Source: Salvia splendens (taxonomy: Eukaryota; Streptophyta; Magnoliopsida; Lamiales; Lamiaceae). From it: DNA of 64,000 nt. Of the stretch, positions 38,001-50,703 are shown piece by piece. Both the position numbers and the translations under genes were made by a program. Position 1 is the first letter of the stretch, and every line of letters starts with the position of its first letter. The notes under the pieces were generated by a model. The model ran no database searches. It was not told the DNA's origin and was given only the letters and a program-made list of their open reading frames with translations. Location: the NCBI RefSeq assembly GCF_004379255.2, contig NC_056049.1:4278001-4342000 (forward strand). The letters are read 5' to 3'.

Positions 38001-38032
38001 TTATCATTCCGGGTTGCCCTGTTTTCCGCTGA
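35022..38032 (+). CDS. OPT: Oligopeptide transporter (OPT family, peptide-transporter clade)
   Basis: Proton-coupled membrane transporter for small peptides, glutathione or metal chelates. Five exons (35022-35504, 35586-35683, 36260-36829, 36908-37163, 37232-38032) give 735 aa, the usual OPT length, with all phases matching. It has the two OPT signatures [10 protein letters not shown] (NPG at 104-106) and KIPPR (520-524), and about 14-16 hydrophobic segments such as [19 protein letters not shown] and [18 protein letters not shown]. The KIPPR motif and length place it in the plant PT clade rather than the YSL clade. Which OPT number it is, and its substrate, cannot be told from the sequence. 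The start ATG begins an acidic cytosolic N-terminus as in the family. Codon use in exon 1 is much more GC-rich than in the flanks. Confidence 0.92.
35801..35910 (+). mobile_element. Possible tRNA-derived SINE in OPT intron 2
   Basis: The block starts AGGGTGTAGTCGAGTGGCAA, which contains an A-box match (TAGTCGAGTGG). About 65 bp on lies GGTTCTCGCC, an imperfect B box. The flanks share AACCA (35796-35800 and 35911-35915). Around it, intron sequence containing TTTCTTGTTTTAGCATCTGG occurs twice (about 35742 and 35946), so a local duplication has also occurred. Confidence 0.45.
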
Positions 38033-38661
38033 AGTATATAGCAAGCTTGGTACAATTTTGAGTATCCAACAGATATAGTACTTAATTGTGTTGGGGTGTT
38101 GTAAATCACAAGAATGGTAGGGCAAATAAGGAAAACTGTTGCAAATCAAAGAATGTGAGTAAGCACCACTCACTTGTCAATGTGGATGATAATATCCTAT
38201 TTCTTCCATTAATTTACAAATTGATGCTGGCTTTTTTAGGAAGCTGAATTGGGAAATATGATATTCAGTTATTTGAATTTGAGTTTTTCATTTCTCACTA
38301 TAGGTATCCTTTTCAAATTTTCTTGTGAATTAGAATCATGACAGAGACTTTTCATCTCCCTCAAAGTGAGAATAAAAGTGAAGTTTGTAATCTGTGAAAA
38401 ATCAAGAAACAACATTGAAATATTGGATCACATTTTTACTTTTTAGCAAACTCCACAGAAATATCAAGTAAAGAAAAGAAGAGAAGAAAATAAATGGACA
38501 GGAAGTGAGAAACAATAGCACAAGTAATTGCATGAAAACAGATTTTTTAAATATTCATTGTATGGCTATTTCTGAATCCAACATAAGCAATTTACCTGAC
38601 ATGTATCTCTGATTGTTATCAAATACATTGAGAAATCAAGGCTAAATTCATAGCACCATCT
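38033..38661. other. Convergent 3' region of the OPT and SnRK1 beta genes
   Basis: No coding sequence is visible; it probably holds both 3' untranslated regions. Confidence 0.5.
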
Positions 38662-41600
38662 TTACCTCTGTATGGACTTGTAAAGCACCACCGTCACGTA
38701 TTTGGAGAGGAAGCGGTTGGTAGAACCGAGTGCCACAACGGATGGGCGGTTCCTATCTCTGTGCATGTAAAGATGGTTTAGCACTACATGTTGCGGTCTT
38801 GAGTATGGAGGCGGGATCTCCATCTGGGGTGAAGGTGCATTCAGTAATGTCAAATTTAGATGTGGTGGAACCATTGGTGGCTCCTTCCCAAAATCCTCTT
38901 GACCGAGTAGAGTATTGTTGTAGCTGGAGTCAGGTGATTGAGGCGGTTCGAAACCAGAAATGCTATCGATATCTTCTGGAACATAATCCTGCAGCACATG
39001 TTAGTCTTGTCAATAAGCATTGCAGCATTCTAATCAATCGATGTCATATTTACAGATATCCGGGGTGAGGGTCTTGGGGCGGTCTTTCATTCTTCGATGT
39101 GTCTCAAGTTTTTATAGGCAGACAACAGTTTCTATGCATATATACAGCAACAACAAACCATAACTGACAGTCCAAATTAATAGTCATAATCAACAAGTTG
39201 TTCTATATCAAAACCCTCTCACAGTTGAAAAGCAGTTAGGAATTACATCATACATTCTTACTTTAAGAAACTAGATGTTAACCTGCATACCAATAGTCAA
39301 TAGGAACGATCAAATGCATATCTGGTATATGGAATTTAGTTTCTCCAAAGAAGCATATGCCCAATTGCCCATCAAATATCAAATTTGAATCTTTTCGATA
39401 TAACGTATTCCATAATCCAACCACCATCACATAAGTAGCTTGTGGGAAAAATCAATTACATCGGCAGTTAGAAAGTAAGGAAACTTGTCAATATGATCGA
39501 CTGTAGAAGTAATAGAGTATATAATTTACTTTTACGCATGACAACGATGCGGTTTTACACATTCATCAATTACCAGGACAAAGATCAAATAGATGTCAAT
39601 ATCATTGTGCCCATGAACTTATAATTTATAACCATCGTGCATGACCCCAGAACTACTGTACTCAAGAACCACAAATAGTAGTACAAAACAATGCTCTGAT
39701 TCCACATTCATCTAATCACATTGAAGAGAGTGACTACAGGAACTCAACATCTAGAAGATAGTCCTGAACTGAAAACGAAAGGGGCATGGAAATAAATATA
39801 CCACTGGTATCACATGCTTTCAATGGTTGGGCTCCCTAGCTACTGAAAAGCCAAATGGAAAACCAAGTGGCAAGGACATCGACATTTGAAAACTATCAGC
39901 ACCATAATTTCATCAAAAGTTGATGCTATGAAAAGAGACAATGATGGTTCAAGAAAATACATAAAATGTGGCTCATTTACAATTAAATTCAAACCTGTTA
40001 GTTTTAGTAATTTATTCATTAAATAATTGTTTTGCAAGTCAACACAAATCAATAATCTGTAGAAATTGAACTTAACAGTATGCATTATTTGGATATCACA
40101 TGAATTTAAGATGAGTACTTAGACATAAAATCATGCTATGACTTGCAACATTCAAAACTCATGGATGAAAACAAAAAAAGTTGTTGGTGTCTTGGTACTT
40201 GCGACCAACCCTTCAGGAATCCAACATTCAACAGGAAACCAGAAACAAGAAATGCCAACAAATAACAGATGAGAAACAATTAGGTGTGCATTAATTACGT
40301 AGAATTTATTTTTAGTGGGTTCCTGTGTGAGGCTGATGCTCCATAACTAAAGATTCAGAGAAAGCATAGTTCTTGACACTCTCTTGACTTTTCCACGGGA
40401 TATTATAGGTACATTAAATATAGCTGGTCTCCATGGACCAATTGCAATCATCAGTATCCTGCTTTAGTGAATATTGGCTTATTACACAAGTGGGCGAAAA
40501 GCTTTGATTGGTATATTTCATATAGTTCAGTGCTGAAAATCTTTGATAGGTAGTCTTAATACATCAGTATTACTTTTTCTTGAGCATACCTCATTTGTGC
40601 GTAGCAAAAACTTTCATTTGTAATTTTGTATCACTAAAAAACCTCATAGATAGAGTAAGAAATTGGTGTTCCTCCCAATTTCTAAGCACCCTTCTTAAAT
40701 AAGACTACTTGGCAGGACAAATAGTGAAACCAATTATTATTAGTAGGGGGTGGTCAATATACTCAAAATGGAATATAAATGCTTGGCATTATTGACCATC
40801 CATTATTTCAAACGTTTTGGCCTTAATCCAAGTGGGACCTAACATTTCTATGGTATCCATAGACAAACCTCTCATAAGGATGTCAGTGTGAATTATGGAG
40901 TATATATTTCCTGAGATAAGAAACACGACCAACATGCAATACAAATACTTGCAGTAACCTTGTCAGAATATATGAGGAGAAAAACAAGGTATCAAGCTTC
41001 AGAAACCAAAAAAATAGCAAAGAAAGAGAAAACCATCCAAGAGTCTTAAGCATTTTAGCCTGCTCAAAGTAGAAAGTAACAACAAATCAGGTAGACTAAC
41101 ATCGAATCTGAGATACCATATCTACATACTCTAGCCTGAGTTTATGTACTTCATTGTTATTCTAAAAAAAAATACAGACGTGAAAGCAACATGTCAGATT
41201 TTAAAGGATTAAAAAATGTTACCTACAAATCTAAAACGTTATAAGCATTTCCTGAATGTTACCTGCAAATCTAAAACGTTATAAGCATTTCCTGAATCAT
41301 CCTGCTCCCAGGGAAGATCGGGGGAATGCCTCCATTGTCCATCTACGAGGAACCTGTACTGGTAAACTCCTGAAGGAAGTACCTTCATGATGGTGAAGTC
41401 TTTCCCTGATCTCTGCAAGGGCTTCCTGTGGAAGATGATCTAAAATGTGCTCATGATCTATAATAACTAAACACGTGATGGATTCAGGAACTAAACAGTT
41501 AAGGAATAACCTTGACTTCCAGCCATCCCATGAACCCTCCACGGAGACTTCCTTGCCTCCATAGCCCCATGTGATCATAGTAGGAATGCCTTGCTCATTA

Positions 41601-42482
41601 TACACATCCTCATAACCTGAGCTAGTCTGCATCCATGAAGGGCTAGGGATGTTCAACTCGTCCGGTCTTTGTAGAGGAACCACTGGCATCTGAATTGAAA
41701 ACAAGGAAATTTTTCTCAATCCATAGCATAGGCTAACCCAAGGTGACCAGATACCGTAAGGTATTGCCCCATCATAGCTGCGTTATTACAAACTAATGAC
41801 ATCCCCCCACACAATGAATATGAAAATTTAAAGCAGAGTTTTCCTCATGTAAAAAAAAGACCCCAATATGAGAAACTTAAACTGGCAAAAGCTGCAATAT
41901 CTATCTTTGTAAATTTCCAACCAGAAAATTTTACAAGATTAAGAAGAGGATAAGCAGTAATGCATTCAGAAAATAAGATATTTGTAGCAACAACTCTTTC
42001 ATACCATGAAATTCAATGTGACAAACTGTACCCCTACTGAATTAACAAAAAATAAGGCAAATGACAAACATTATTTCAGCACACCAATTCATAGAAGCAA
42101 AATTCTTTATCACCATGTACAAACCAAGCATCAATGTCTTTGGATCTACTGTAGCTAGCTCAGAACGCAACAATCACCCACGCATATATCATACAATACA
42201 GCTTAGAACAATCCCAATAGCACCTGAATATAAAAATCCAATCTTTCCAGGATCTAATGAAATAAAGAAGAAATCCCCAAAGCCTAAAATGAAAAGAAGT
42301 GAAGAGACCTGAGGTCTGAACATAAGAGGCGACTGAGAAGTCCTAGGACTAGAAGGGGGGGAGTGGCCCCCCATGTATTCGGGGGGTTGCTGATCGGCCA
42401 TGGCAACCTGAGCGGCGGCGGAGTCCTCGGCGACCGATTGGGTGTCGCTGCCGCCGTCCTCCCTCCCATTGGCATTCCCCAT
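38662..42482 (-). CDS. KINB2: SnRK1 complex regulatory subunit beta-2 (KINbeta2)
   Basis: Scaffold subunit of the plant SnRK1 energy-sensing kinase, bridging the kinase and gamma subunits. Four exons (42482-42309, 41689-41511, 41425-41263, 38988-38662) give 280 aa with phases intact. MGNANGRED is an N-myristoylation signal that can tether SnRK1 to membranes. Residues 96-172 form the AMPK glycogen-binding (CBM48) domain ([40 protein letters not shown]). The C-terminal ASC domain includes [50 protein letters not shown] and [13 protein letters not shown]. The segments [15 protein letters not shown] and [18 protein letters not shown] match the beta-2 rather than beta-1 form. An upstream in-frame ATG two codons earlier is rejected because it would destroy the myristoylation site. 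Intron 3 is 2.3 kb. Confidence 0.92.
38989..41214 (-). other. Third intron of the SnRK1 beta gene
   Basis: This is 2.2 kb of AT-rich intron with no recognisable coding sequence or bounded repeat. Confidence 0.5.
41215..41297 (-). repeat. 40-bp tandem duplication across a splice donor of the SnRK1 beta gene
   Basis: The unit containing TCTAAAACGTTATAAGCATT occurs twice with a 40-bp period. The copy nearer the exon encodes the last residues of exon 3 and carries its donor (41262). The second copy lies in the intron, with a CAG to TAG change before a second GT. Splicing at the second site would add GTAACATTC.. and reach a stop, so the first donor must be used. Confidence 0.85.
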
Positions 42483-43359
42483 AATCAAAAGCCCTCGAAG
42501 TGGAGCTGCGGAATTGTGTTCAATGGAGAGTTGGGAGCATGGAAGAAGGGCGGTGGATTGGTGAATTGAGCAATTGGGGAGAGTGGAAGTGTAGAGTGGG
42601 TATAGAATTGAGGGAATTGATGTGTTGATTTGAGTTTGGAAGTATGGTGGTAATGGGGAATGGGCATGAGGGGTTTAATATGGGGAATAATGTGGTGTGT
42701 TTGCGTGTACTTAGTTGAGATGGTGTTGGTGGTGGGGATAACCAGCCAGGGCCTCTATATCTAGTCTAACCCCTGTGATTCAATCCCAAATCATCGGGCT
42801 ATTATTGGATTTCAACTCATTAATTTTGTGTGTGTTCGTCTATTGTCTTCATGTCATGTCAAAAATTGTCCTACCATTTTATTACTATGGTACGATACGA
42901 TACGATTTAGCATGACACAGCACGATGACGACCTGAACACTAAATTACATAATTGAAACCTGATCATACATGATTGAAACCTAATAATATTTTAACATGA
43001 CTAATTTAAATCTAAATAATAAAACTAAAGTGTAATATTTTTTAAAATACTAAAAATAATTAAAATAATAATTTTATTTCTTAGGAGTAAACCCAAACTT
43101 ACGAACCCAACCTAAGGGTTTTATTGGGTCGACACGATGAGGACCCAAACGCATTAACTTCGCACATGTTTGTGTTAGGTTTTTGTTTCGGTTCAAAATT
43201 TTCAGTCTTATCTTGGAGTTCTCTAACCTAAAATGACATAAATATGTGTTTTCATACTTTATCTTATCTATCTTCCCTATCAATTACTATGACAGTCTCA
43301 TTAAATTAGTGTCCTTATTTTCATTTTGGTTCATCCCACAAAATTAAACTCTTTTTATA
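42483..43359. other. Upstream region of the SnRK1 beta gene
   Basis: It probably holds the promoter and leader of the beta-2 gene. No coding sequence is visible. Confidence 0.45.
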
Positions 43360-43580
43360 CTCCCTCCGTCTCATAAAAATATGTGCACTTTTAATTTTCG
43401 TCCGTCCCACAAAAATATGTACATTCTATTTTTGGAAAGTTATATCAATTTAATAATAGAGATCTCACTATCCATTAACACTACTTTATCATACATTTCA
43501 CCTCCTCTCTTTTATTTTACCAATTTTGTCTTAATTCTTGTGTTATACCCATTGTCCATATTTTTATGGGATGGAGGGAG
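43360..43580. mobile_element. Stowaway MITE
   Basis: The left end CTCCCTCCGTCTCATAAAAA and the complement of the right end CTCCCTCCATCCCATAAAAA are inverted repeats flanked by TA on both sides (43358-43359, 43581-43582). An internal GTCCGTCCCACAAAAATATG partly repeats the left end. It is non-coding. Confidence 0.88.
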
Positions 43581-44713
43581 TATTTGGTAAGCTTCTATTT
43601 CTATCTATCTCCTACTTTTTAAAATTTTGCATTAAAATTCACATCATCCTCAAAGTCCCTATTTTTAATGAGACAGAGGTAATAGGAGAGATGAGATCAT
43701 TTTATGTAGGTCATTTCTTACGGAAAGATCATGTTAATCTAGCTTCTTTTTATTGTTACAAATTAATCAAATGTATCCGAAGAGACTTGTTCGAAGAGAT
43801 GGGAAACACCAAGCTTGCGTTTATTATGGGTCTATCTCATCCACCGGCGGATCTAGGGGGCAGGAGAGGGCCGTCGCCACCTCCATATAACTAGCTTCCT
43901 CTTATCTGGACGTAAAATTAACATGTTCGTCACCTTCGTTTGCGAATCCTGGATCCGCCACATGGCCGTCTAAAACAATATCAATTATCGACATTGGGCT
44001 AAGTCTCGAGGCTCACAAAACCTGGTGGCTTCCGACTTCATTTTATTTCATGGGCCGAGTTTAAAACAAAAACTTATATGTATATTCAACGATATCACAC
44101 GTCCAAATCACCCATTTCCAAATAAATCTGCCATAATTTCAATTTCTATATTCAAATGTAAAACTTGGCTAGTGAGGTCACGAAATAGGAGATCAAAAGT
44201 TTCAAATTGCAAATTGACTATCTTATTATAATTTCCTTTTTTTATTACTACAATTTATTGAGAATAGGACTTTATTCACAAGCCTATAGCAATAATAAGA
44301 TGAAAGGATAGGTTGAGAATTTGTTTAAAATAGAGTAGATGGTGAGCTGTAATCAATTATGAGCCTAGGAAAAAAAGAACATACGGAGGTCATAATAAAT
44401 ATTGAGGAATAGAAACTTGATGTTGAAAAGGTTGTTATATGTCATTTTCATGATATAAAAACTACTTAAAAAATTGTATGAAATGAATAAATAATCATAG
44501 AAAATGGTAAATTGAAAGAGGAGGAAGTGTGGTAGTGGCCAACACCATAGCCAATTACGAAAAGGGCAAAAGTTGGGTCCTCGATTTCATGATGAGATGG
44601 GAATTGGTAATTACGCTAGTGTAAAATGTTGATGAATCAATAATGATCATTATTCCACTTTTTAACCTTTCTTTTGCTTCTTTTTTTGGGTCGAGTGATT
44701 GAGGTCGGGAGAT
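43581..44713. other. Intergenic region with a short inverted-end block
   Basis: No gene is seen. At about 43843-43966 the phrases CCGGCGGATCTAGG and CCTGGATCCGCCAC form an inverted pair about 120 bp apart, suggesting a small unidentified MITE. Confidence 0.4.
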
Positions 44714-44892
44714 TGTTAGTAAGGAAAATAGGTAAGTAAGGAAAATAGGTAAGCAAGGAAAAAAAAATAATTAGGGAATGAGTATTATGGCAAATCTTGC
44801 CAATTTTATGTAACCCTTGGCCTATTTAAAGGAGACATACCTATTGTAATTCTCTGAACAAGTTGAATGAATAATACTCATATCTTTCAACA
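44714..44892 (+). repeat. 5' LTR of the first full Copia element
   Basis: It is 179 bp long. It contains a tandem GGAAAATAGGTAAG block near its start and a TATA-like CCTATTTAAAGG at about 44820-44831. Confidence 0.95.
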
Positions 44893-44904
44893 TGGTATCA
44901 GAGC
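44893..44904 (+). other. tRNA-iMet primer-binding site of the first Copia element
   Basis: TGGTATCAGAGC is the standard plant retrotransposon primer site complementary to the 3' end of initiator tRNA-Met; it abuts the LTR. Confidence 0.95.
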
Positions 44905-44977
44905 AAAGGCTCATAACAAAATCATCATAGCCTAATACCTTTCCCGACCAAGAAGGCGGTTATTTTCAACCTGCAAC

Positions 44978-47900
44978 ATGTCAGACGATGAAGAGAAACC
45001 AAATATGGAGGAGACACGATTAAAGATGAGTAAGAATGTTACTCTAGCCGTTAAACTCAACGGGATGAATTATCCCCTATGGAAACGGCTGATGAGAGTA
45101 GCCATCGTGGGAAGACGAGCAAACAGGTATATCACCGGTACACCGCAGCCGCCGGAACCTGGAATGAAGGGGTACACAGAATGGGAGGAAGCCGATATGA
45201 CAGTGTTCTCATGGATAATTGACAACGTCGAAACAGAAATTGTTGTCGACTTTGCACATCACCAAACCGCGCAAGCTCTGTGGGAGAGCCTACAAACTAC
45301 ATTCGAAAGTACTGCAGATCCATATCTGTTGTACGATCTAGATGAAAAGGCAGGCCGAATCGTGCAAGGGGAACATGGGCTAGAAACATATTTGCGACAT
45401 CTTCACGGAATCTGGGTCGAAATTGACCGATGCCAACATCAACCTGTGGATTGCTGCGACAAGGGGATTAGCCAACTTCGAACGTATGTAGCAACAAGAC
45501 GGCTGTTCAAATTCCTAACAGGCTTGAATGCAAGATATGACGGGATCCGAAAGGGGATATTCTCAAGGAAACCCCGTTGCCCTCAGCCGAGACCGCATAC
45601 GGTCTGGTAAAACGAGAAGTTACGCGGTTGAAAATCATGCCGGCAGCAGACATCGATCTCCAGACCGGCGCAATCAACGATGGATCATCATCGGGCCAAG
45701 TCGGACACGGGTTCGCCGTCAGAAACCAGCCACCACCGCGACCAAAACAGCCACCACCACGAACTGCCGCGCAACAGCCCAATCGCCAAGGCGGTTTCAA
45801 ACCCGACAAATCAAAATTTTGGTGCTCTCATTGCGGAAAACAAAGACATACTCGAGATACATGTTTCCTCCTCGTTGGATTTCCGGAATGGTGGGATGAA
45901 AATCAAAAGGCTAAAGCTCGATTAGCCATCGGAGTCGAAGATGGAGGCGGATTATTTCTGCAAGGAGCAGGGAATAGGGAGATGACTAACACCCGTGGGA
46001 GAGCAGGAGATACTGGTCCTCAACCGGGTGGAGGCGGCAGGCCCGGCGAGGCAGCCTTCGCGGAGAAGAAAGAAGGCGGGTCATATGGAGGTAACGGATT
46101 GGGGTTGAGAAACCCCGATCCCCAATTTGATTTTCAGAATAAACCCCAAAGCATGAGTAATTTAATTTCTGGTCCTTATAGTTCAGAATATATGCAATAT
46201 GACCCGCAAAAATTACAGTTAGGACCCCAGAAAAACTATATTCCACGTTTGACCCCAAAATTGTCTGAAAGTTCCGTCTTAAGCCCAAATCGTTTTGCAC
46301 CCTTGGAAAATATACCTATTGCATGCATTGCCCAAAGTAAAATTGACCCTAAGGAGAGTGAGTGGATTTTTTATTGTGGGGCAACTGATACTATGACCTA
46401 CGATCTGAAAGATATTTGTGAATTTAATGGGGCAACTAAAAGCCAAATTCAAACTGCCGATGGAGAGTTGACCGCTGTGGGTGGGAGTGGAACCATTGAA
46501 ATATCCCCAACCCTGAAGCTTACAAATTGCCTCTATGTGCCCAAATTATCTCATAAACTTATGTCTATCAGCCACGTGACGAAAGAATTAAACTGTACGT
46601 TACTAATGCATCCAAATTTCTGTGTATTACAGGATATCAGGACGAGGAGGATAATTGGGCGTGGCACTGAGCGTCAAGGTCTTTATTATGTGGATGAGAT
46701 TACTCAACAAGGTGGCACCGCGATGCTTGCTCACGGATCTGCAAATCGGGAAGCTTGGTTGTGGCACCGCAGATTGGGGCATCCATTCTCGGGGTATTTA
46801 AAATTGCTTTTTCCAAAGTTTTCCCATTTTAAGGATATTACTTGCGAATCTTGTGTTTTGGCAAAAAACCACAGACAATCCTTTAGATCAAGTGATACTC
46901 GTGTTAAGACTATTTTTTCTCTAGTGCATGCCGATGTTTGGGGTCCAGCTCCTATTGTTGGTGATCATGGTTTTAAATATTTTCTCATTTTTGTGGATGA
47001 CTGCACTAGATTGACTTGGGTATATTTTTTGAAGCATAAATCTGACGTTTTTGAAAAATTTACCCGTTTATTTACAATGATCCAGACACAATTCCAAACC
47101 ACGATCAAAATTCTTAGATCCGATAATGGTAGGGAATTTGTTAACAAAGACATGACTGATTTTTTTAAAGAAAGGGGGTTAGTTCATCAAACTACTTAGT
47201 TCATCAAACTACTTGTCCTTACACTCCTGAACAAAATGGTGTAGCTGAACGAAAGAATAGGATAATCCTAGAGGTCACGAGAGCCCTGTTTTTTTACTCA
47301 AATGTTCCTAAATTTTTATGGCCCGAAGCTGTTGCCACTGCTGTCTACCTGATTAATCGTTTGCCTACAAAAATTTTGGGTATGAAAACTCCTTTGCAGA
47401 CTCTCGCATCCCTAACTGATATTCCCATACCTCTCATACTTCCGCTCAAAATCTTTGGTTGTTCCGTTTATGTGCATGTACCGAAACACGAAAGAGGAAA
47501 ATTTTCTGCATGTGCAATAAAATGTATTTTTTTTGGGTATGGGGTAAATCAGAAGGGCTATCGATGCTATCACCCGGGGTCTAGGAAGGTTATAACAACC
47601 ATGAATTGTAATTTTCTAGAAAGTGAATACTTCTATCACACCCAACCTCGGGGTCAGGGGAGGAGTGCTGTTCAGGGGGAGTGTGATAAAATTGGACCCC
47701 TCAGTTTTCCGATGCCACATCCAAGTATCTCAAACGTGGAACCAACAAAACAAGCTAGTGTCACTGCCGAGTCAGTCACATCTACTGTAGAGCCTCCTCA
47801 ACCGCCTACGCCTGAATCGAGTCCTCCTCCAGTGATATCCGAGGTAATTCCTGAAACTAGCTCAGATAACACAGTTATTACTCCTGACACTTTTGGTGTA

Positions 47901-49629
47901 GACGAGAATGAGAATGCAGCAATTGATGGTGATACCGGCCGCTATATACTCCCCAACAGAACTACTCGTGGGGTCCCGGCTAAGAGATACAGTCTTGAGA
48001 GGATTAGTAGAAGCCGATATTCTATGGCGAATCTGGCTAAAGCAAATCTAACAGAGATGGCTAGGTCGTTTGAAGCAGCACTTTACGAAGAAGAAGAAAT
48101 CCCATATACGGACGATGAGGCTATGAAAATTGCTCAATGGCGAGAAGCAATGCTAGTAGAAATGCGGGCTCTGATGAAGAACAATACATGGGAAGTATGT
48201 CTTAAACCTGATGGAGTTCGAACTGTGGGATGCAGATGGGTCTTCACTATCAAACGGAGGCCAGATGGGTCGATTGAAAGGTATAAGGCGAGACTTGTGG
48301 CCAAAGGATACACTCAGACTTATGGAGTTGATTATGCTGAAACATTCTCACCGGTAGCAAAAATGAGTACTATTCGAGTGCTCTTCTCAATAGCGGCAGT
48401 CAGGGAATGGCCACTACATCAGTTCGACGTGACAAACGCATTCTTACATGGGGAACTGAAGAAGCCCATTTACATGGAGCCACCACCTGGATTTGTTGGA
48501 GATTTCGAAGGAGGAAAGATTTGCAAACTAAAACGAACACTATATGGGCTAAAGCAGTCACCTAGAGCTTGGTTTGGGAGATTCTCTGAGGCAATGAAGA
48601 AGTATGGGTATGAACAAAGCAACTCTGATCATACATTATTCTTGAAGAAAAGAGAAGGAAAGATTACATGCCTCATCATCTATGTAGATGACATGATTCT
48701 CACGGGAGATGATGAAGAGAAAATAAGCAAGCTAAGGAAGAATTTGTTTGCAGAGTTTGAAATGAAGGACTTGGGATTACTAAAGTACTTTCTGGGTATA
48801 GAAGTGCTAAGGTCAAAGAAAGGGATCTTCATCAGTCAGAGGAAATATGTACTTGAATTGTTAACCGAGACAGGACTACTGGACTGTAAGCCAGCAGATA
48901 CTCCTATGGTTCAGAATCATGGTCTGTGGATAGTTGAAGGAGCTGAAGCCACTCACCGCACGAGATATCAACGTTTAGTTGGGAAATTGATATACCTATC
49001 CCACACTAGACCCGACATAGCTTATGCAGTTGGAGTAGTTAGTCAGTTTATGCATGCACCTCAAGTAGCTCACTGGGAAGCAACACTGAGGATTGTTCGA
49101 TATCTGAAAGGGACAGCGAACCATGGGATTCTATTCGAGAATCATGGACATTTAGAGATTCATGGATTCACGGATGCTGATTGGGCAGGGAACCCAAATG
49201 ACAGAAAATCAACTGCTGGATATTTTACCTTTGTGGGAGGAAATCTTGTCACGTGGAGAAGCAAAAAACAGAAAGTGGTAGCCTTGTCAAGTGCAGAAGC
49301 TGAATTTCGAGGGATTAAGAGTGGGTTGACTGAGATTCTGTGGCTGAGGAAATTGATGACTGAGTTGAACTTAAACTCACAGAAGTCATGTAAGTTGTTC
49401 TGTGATAATAAGGCGGCAATCAGTATATCTGAAAATCCAGTTCAGCATGATCGGACAAAACATGTCGAGGTGGATCGACATTTCATAAAGGACAATATAG
49501 AGGCCAAGACGGTATGACTTCCTTTTGTGAGATCTGAAGATCAGTTGGCGGATATACTCACGAAAGCTGTCGATGCAAGAAGCTTCCATGAGGTATTGGG
49601 CAAGTTAAGTATCGGTAATCCCATTACTT
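44978..49629 (+). pseudogene. Copia gag-pol polyprotein gene with three breaks
   Basis: Gag begins MSDDEEKPN with the plant Copia gag motif NGMNYPLWKRLMRVAI. A frame change lies near 45560, where ILKETPLPSAETAYG would continue. The zinc knuckle is CSHCGKQRHTRDTC. The protease site reads WIFYCGATDTM: the TAT at 46372-46374 replaces the catalytic Asp that the sister copy at 54044-58750 keeps as FDCG. The integrase zinc region and the first two catalytic Asp (HADVWGPAP, LRSDNGREF) are present. A 17-bp tandem duplication at about 47180-47213 then shifts the frame before PEQNGVAERKN. Reverse transcriptase (YVDDMILTG; codons at 48681-48692) and RNase H (FTDADWAGNPNDRKSTAGY) are intact. A TGA at 49515-49517 cuts off the last 37 codons. 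Confidence 0.93.
47180..47213 (+). repeat. 17-bp tandem duplication breaking the integrase frame
   Basis: TAGTTCATCAAACTACT occurs twice in immediate succession. One extra copy of 17 bp shifts the frame and makes a TAG stop at 47197-47199. Confidence 0.93.
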
Positions 49630-49643
49630 AACTTGAGGGGGAG

Positions 49644-49821
49644 TGTTAGAAAGGAAAATATGTAAGTAAGGAAAATAGGTAAGCAAGGAAAAAAATTAAT
49701 TAGGGAATGAGTATTATGGCAAATCTTGCCAATTTTATGTAACCCTTGGCCTATTTAAAGGAGGCATACCTATTGTAATTCTCTGAACAAGTTGAATGAA
49801 TAATACTCATATCTTTCAACA
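49644..49821 (+). repeat. 3' LTR of the first full Copia element
   Basis: It is 178 bp long and nearly identical to the 5' LTR. It is preceded by the purine tract at 49632-49643. Confidence 0.95.
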
Positions 49822-49826
49822 GAGAT

Positions 49827-50703
49827 AAGTCACAATATGGATAATTACTTCTTTTTTTTATATACCAAAAGTTGTTTATAATTTGAAGCAATTTTTTGCC
49901 AATGGACAAAAAATCCAAACTACATGTAATTAACTTCCCCATCCCAACCCTTTAAATGAATTATCAGAGTTTTAATGATACGTGGAAATGCCTTAATATT
50001 GGGAGTTGCTACATTTTGATTGCATAATTTGGTGCATGTTATGGGCTCCGATTGGCAAAAGCTTGAGGCTTTTGGGGGCAAGAAGTGGAGAGTGATAGCT
50101 TGAATAGGTTATCTATAATTATGGGACTTTTGATGTTTATATTAATGGTAGACGATAGTTCAAGATTTAGAAATATTAGCCCAAAACTTAGAAATATAGC
50201 CCTAAAAGTTGGATTTCGAGGAGACGAAAGCCCATTCCTACAAAACACGACATTTTACGCACAATATTAAATATTCCGTACTTGATTTAACCATACAAAA
50301 ATATTAAGTGAATTAGAATATTAATTCTAGGTCAATTTCATAAAAAATATAATTTCAATTCCATTATATCAAACACATCCTTATATTATTAACTTTAGGG
50401 TGTTATGGTGATAAAATTGTAAATTCCATATGATTTTGATTTAATCAATTGATTTAGGAGCTATAACAATCTGTCTTTGAATGTGTAATTTAAAAGATCA
50501 CACATGGAATTGAAGTTACATTACTACCAATCAAGAAGCTAGTAGGTATATATATACACATTCTCAAAAAACATATACATCATCACTATGTATAATTAAC
50601 AAACATCTCTCACTCTCCACACAAACCATCTCTCTCTTATGGTGATAGATATAGATATGGTGGTTGGGAGGCATAAAGTTGTAGTAGTTGTATTAGTATG
50701 TTT
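49827..50703. other. Intergenic region, no gene seen
   Basis: AT-rich DNA between the Copia element and the 3' end of the Ole e 1-like gene. Confidence 0.45.

Larger units (their letters stand above)
44714..49821 (+). mobile_element. Full-length Ty1/Copia LTR retrotransposon with GAGAT duplication
   Basis: Two LTRs (44714-44892, 49644-49821) start TGTTAG and end CAACA and differ at only a few positions, mainly an A-run length and four or five substitutions. The 5-bp duplication GAGAT is exact (44709-44713, 49822-49826). A tRNA-iMet primer site TGGTATCAGAGC directly follows the 5' LTR, and a purine tract CTTGAGGGGGAG precedes the 3' LTR. Gag, protease, integrase, reverse transcriptase and RNase H are present in Copia order, but the frame is broken three times, so the insertion is young but not autonomous. 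Confidence 0.96.
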
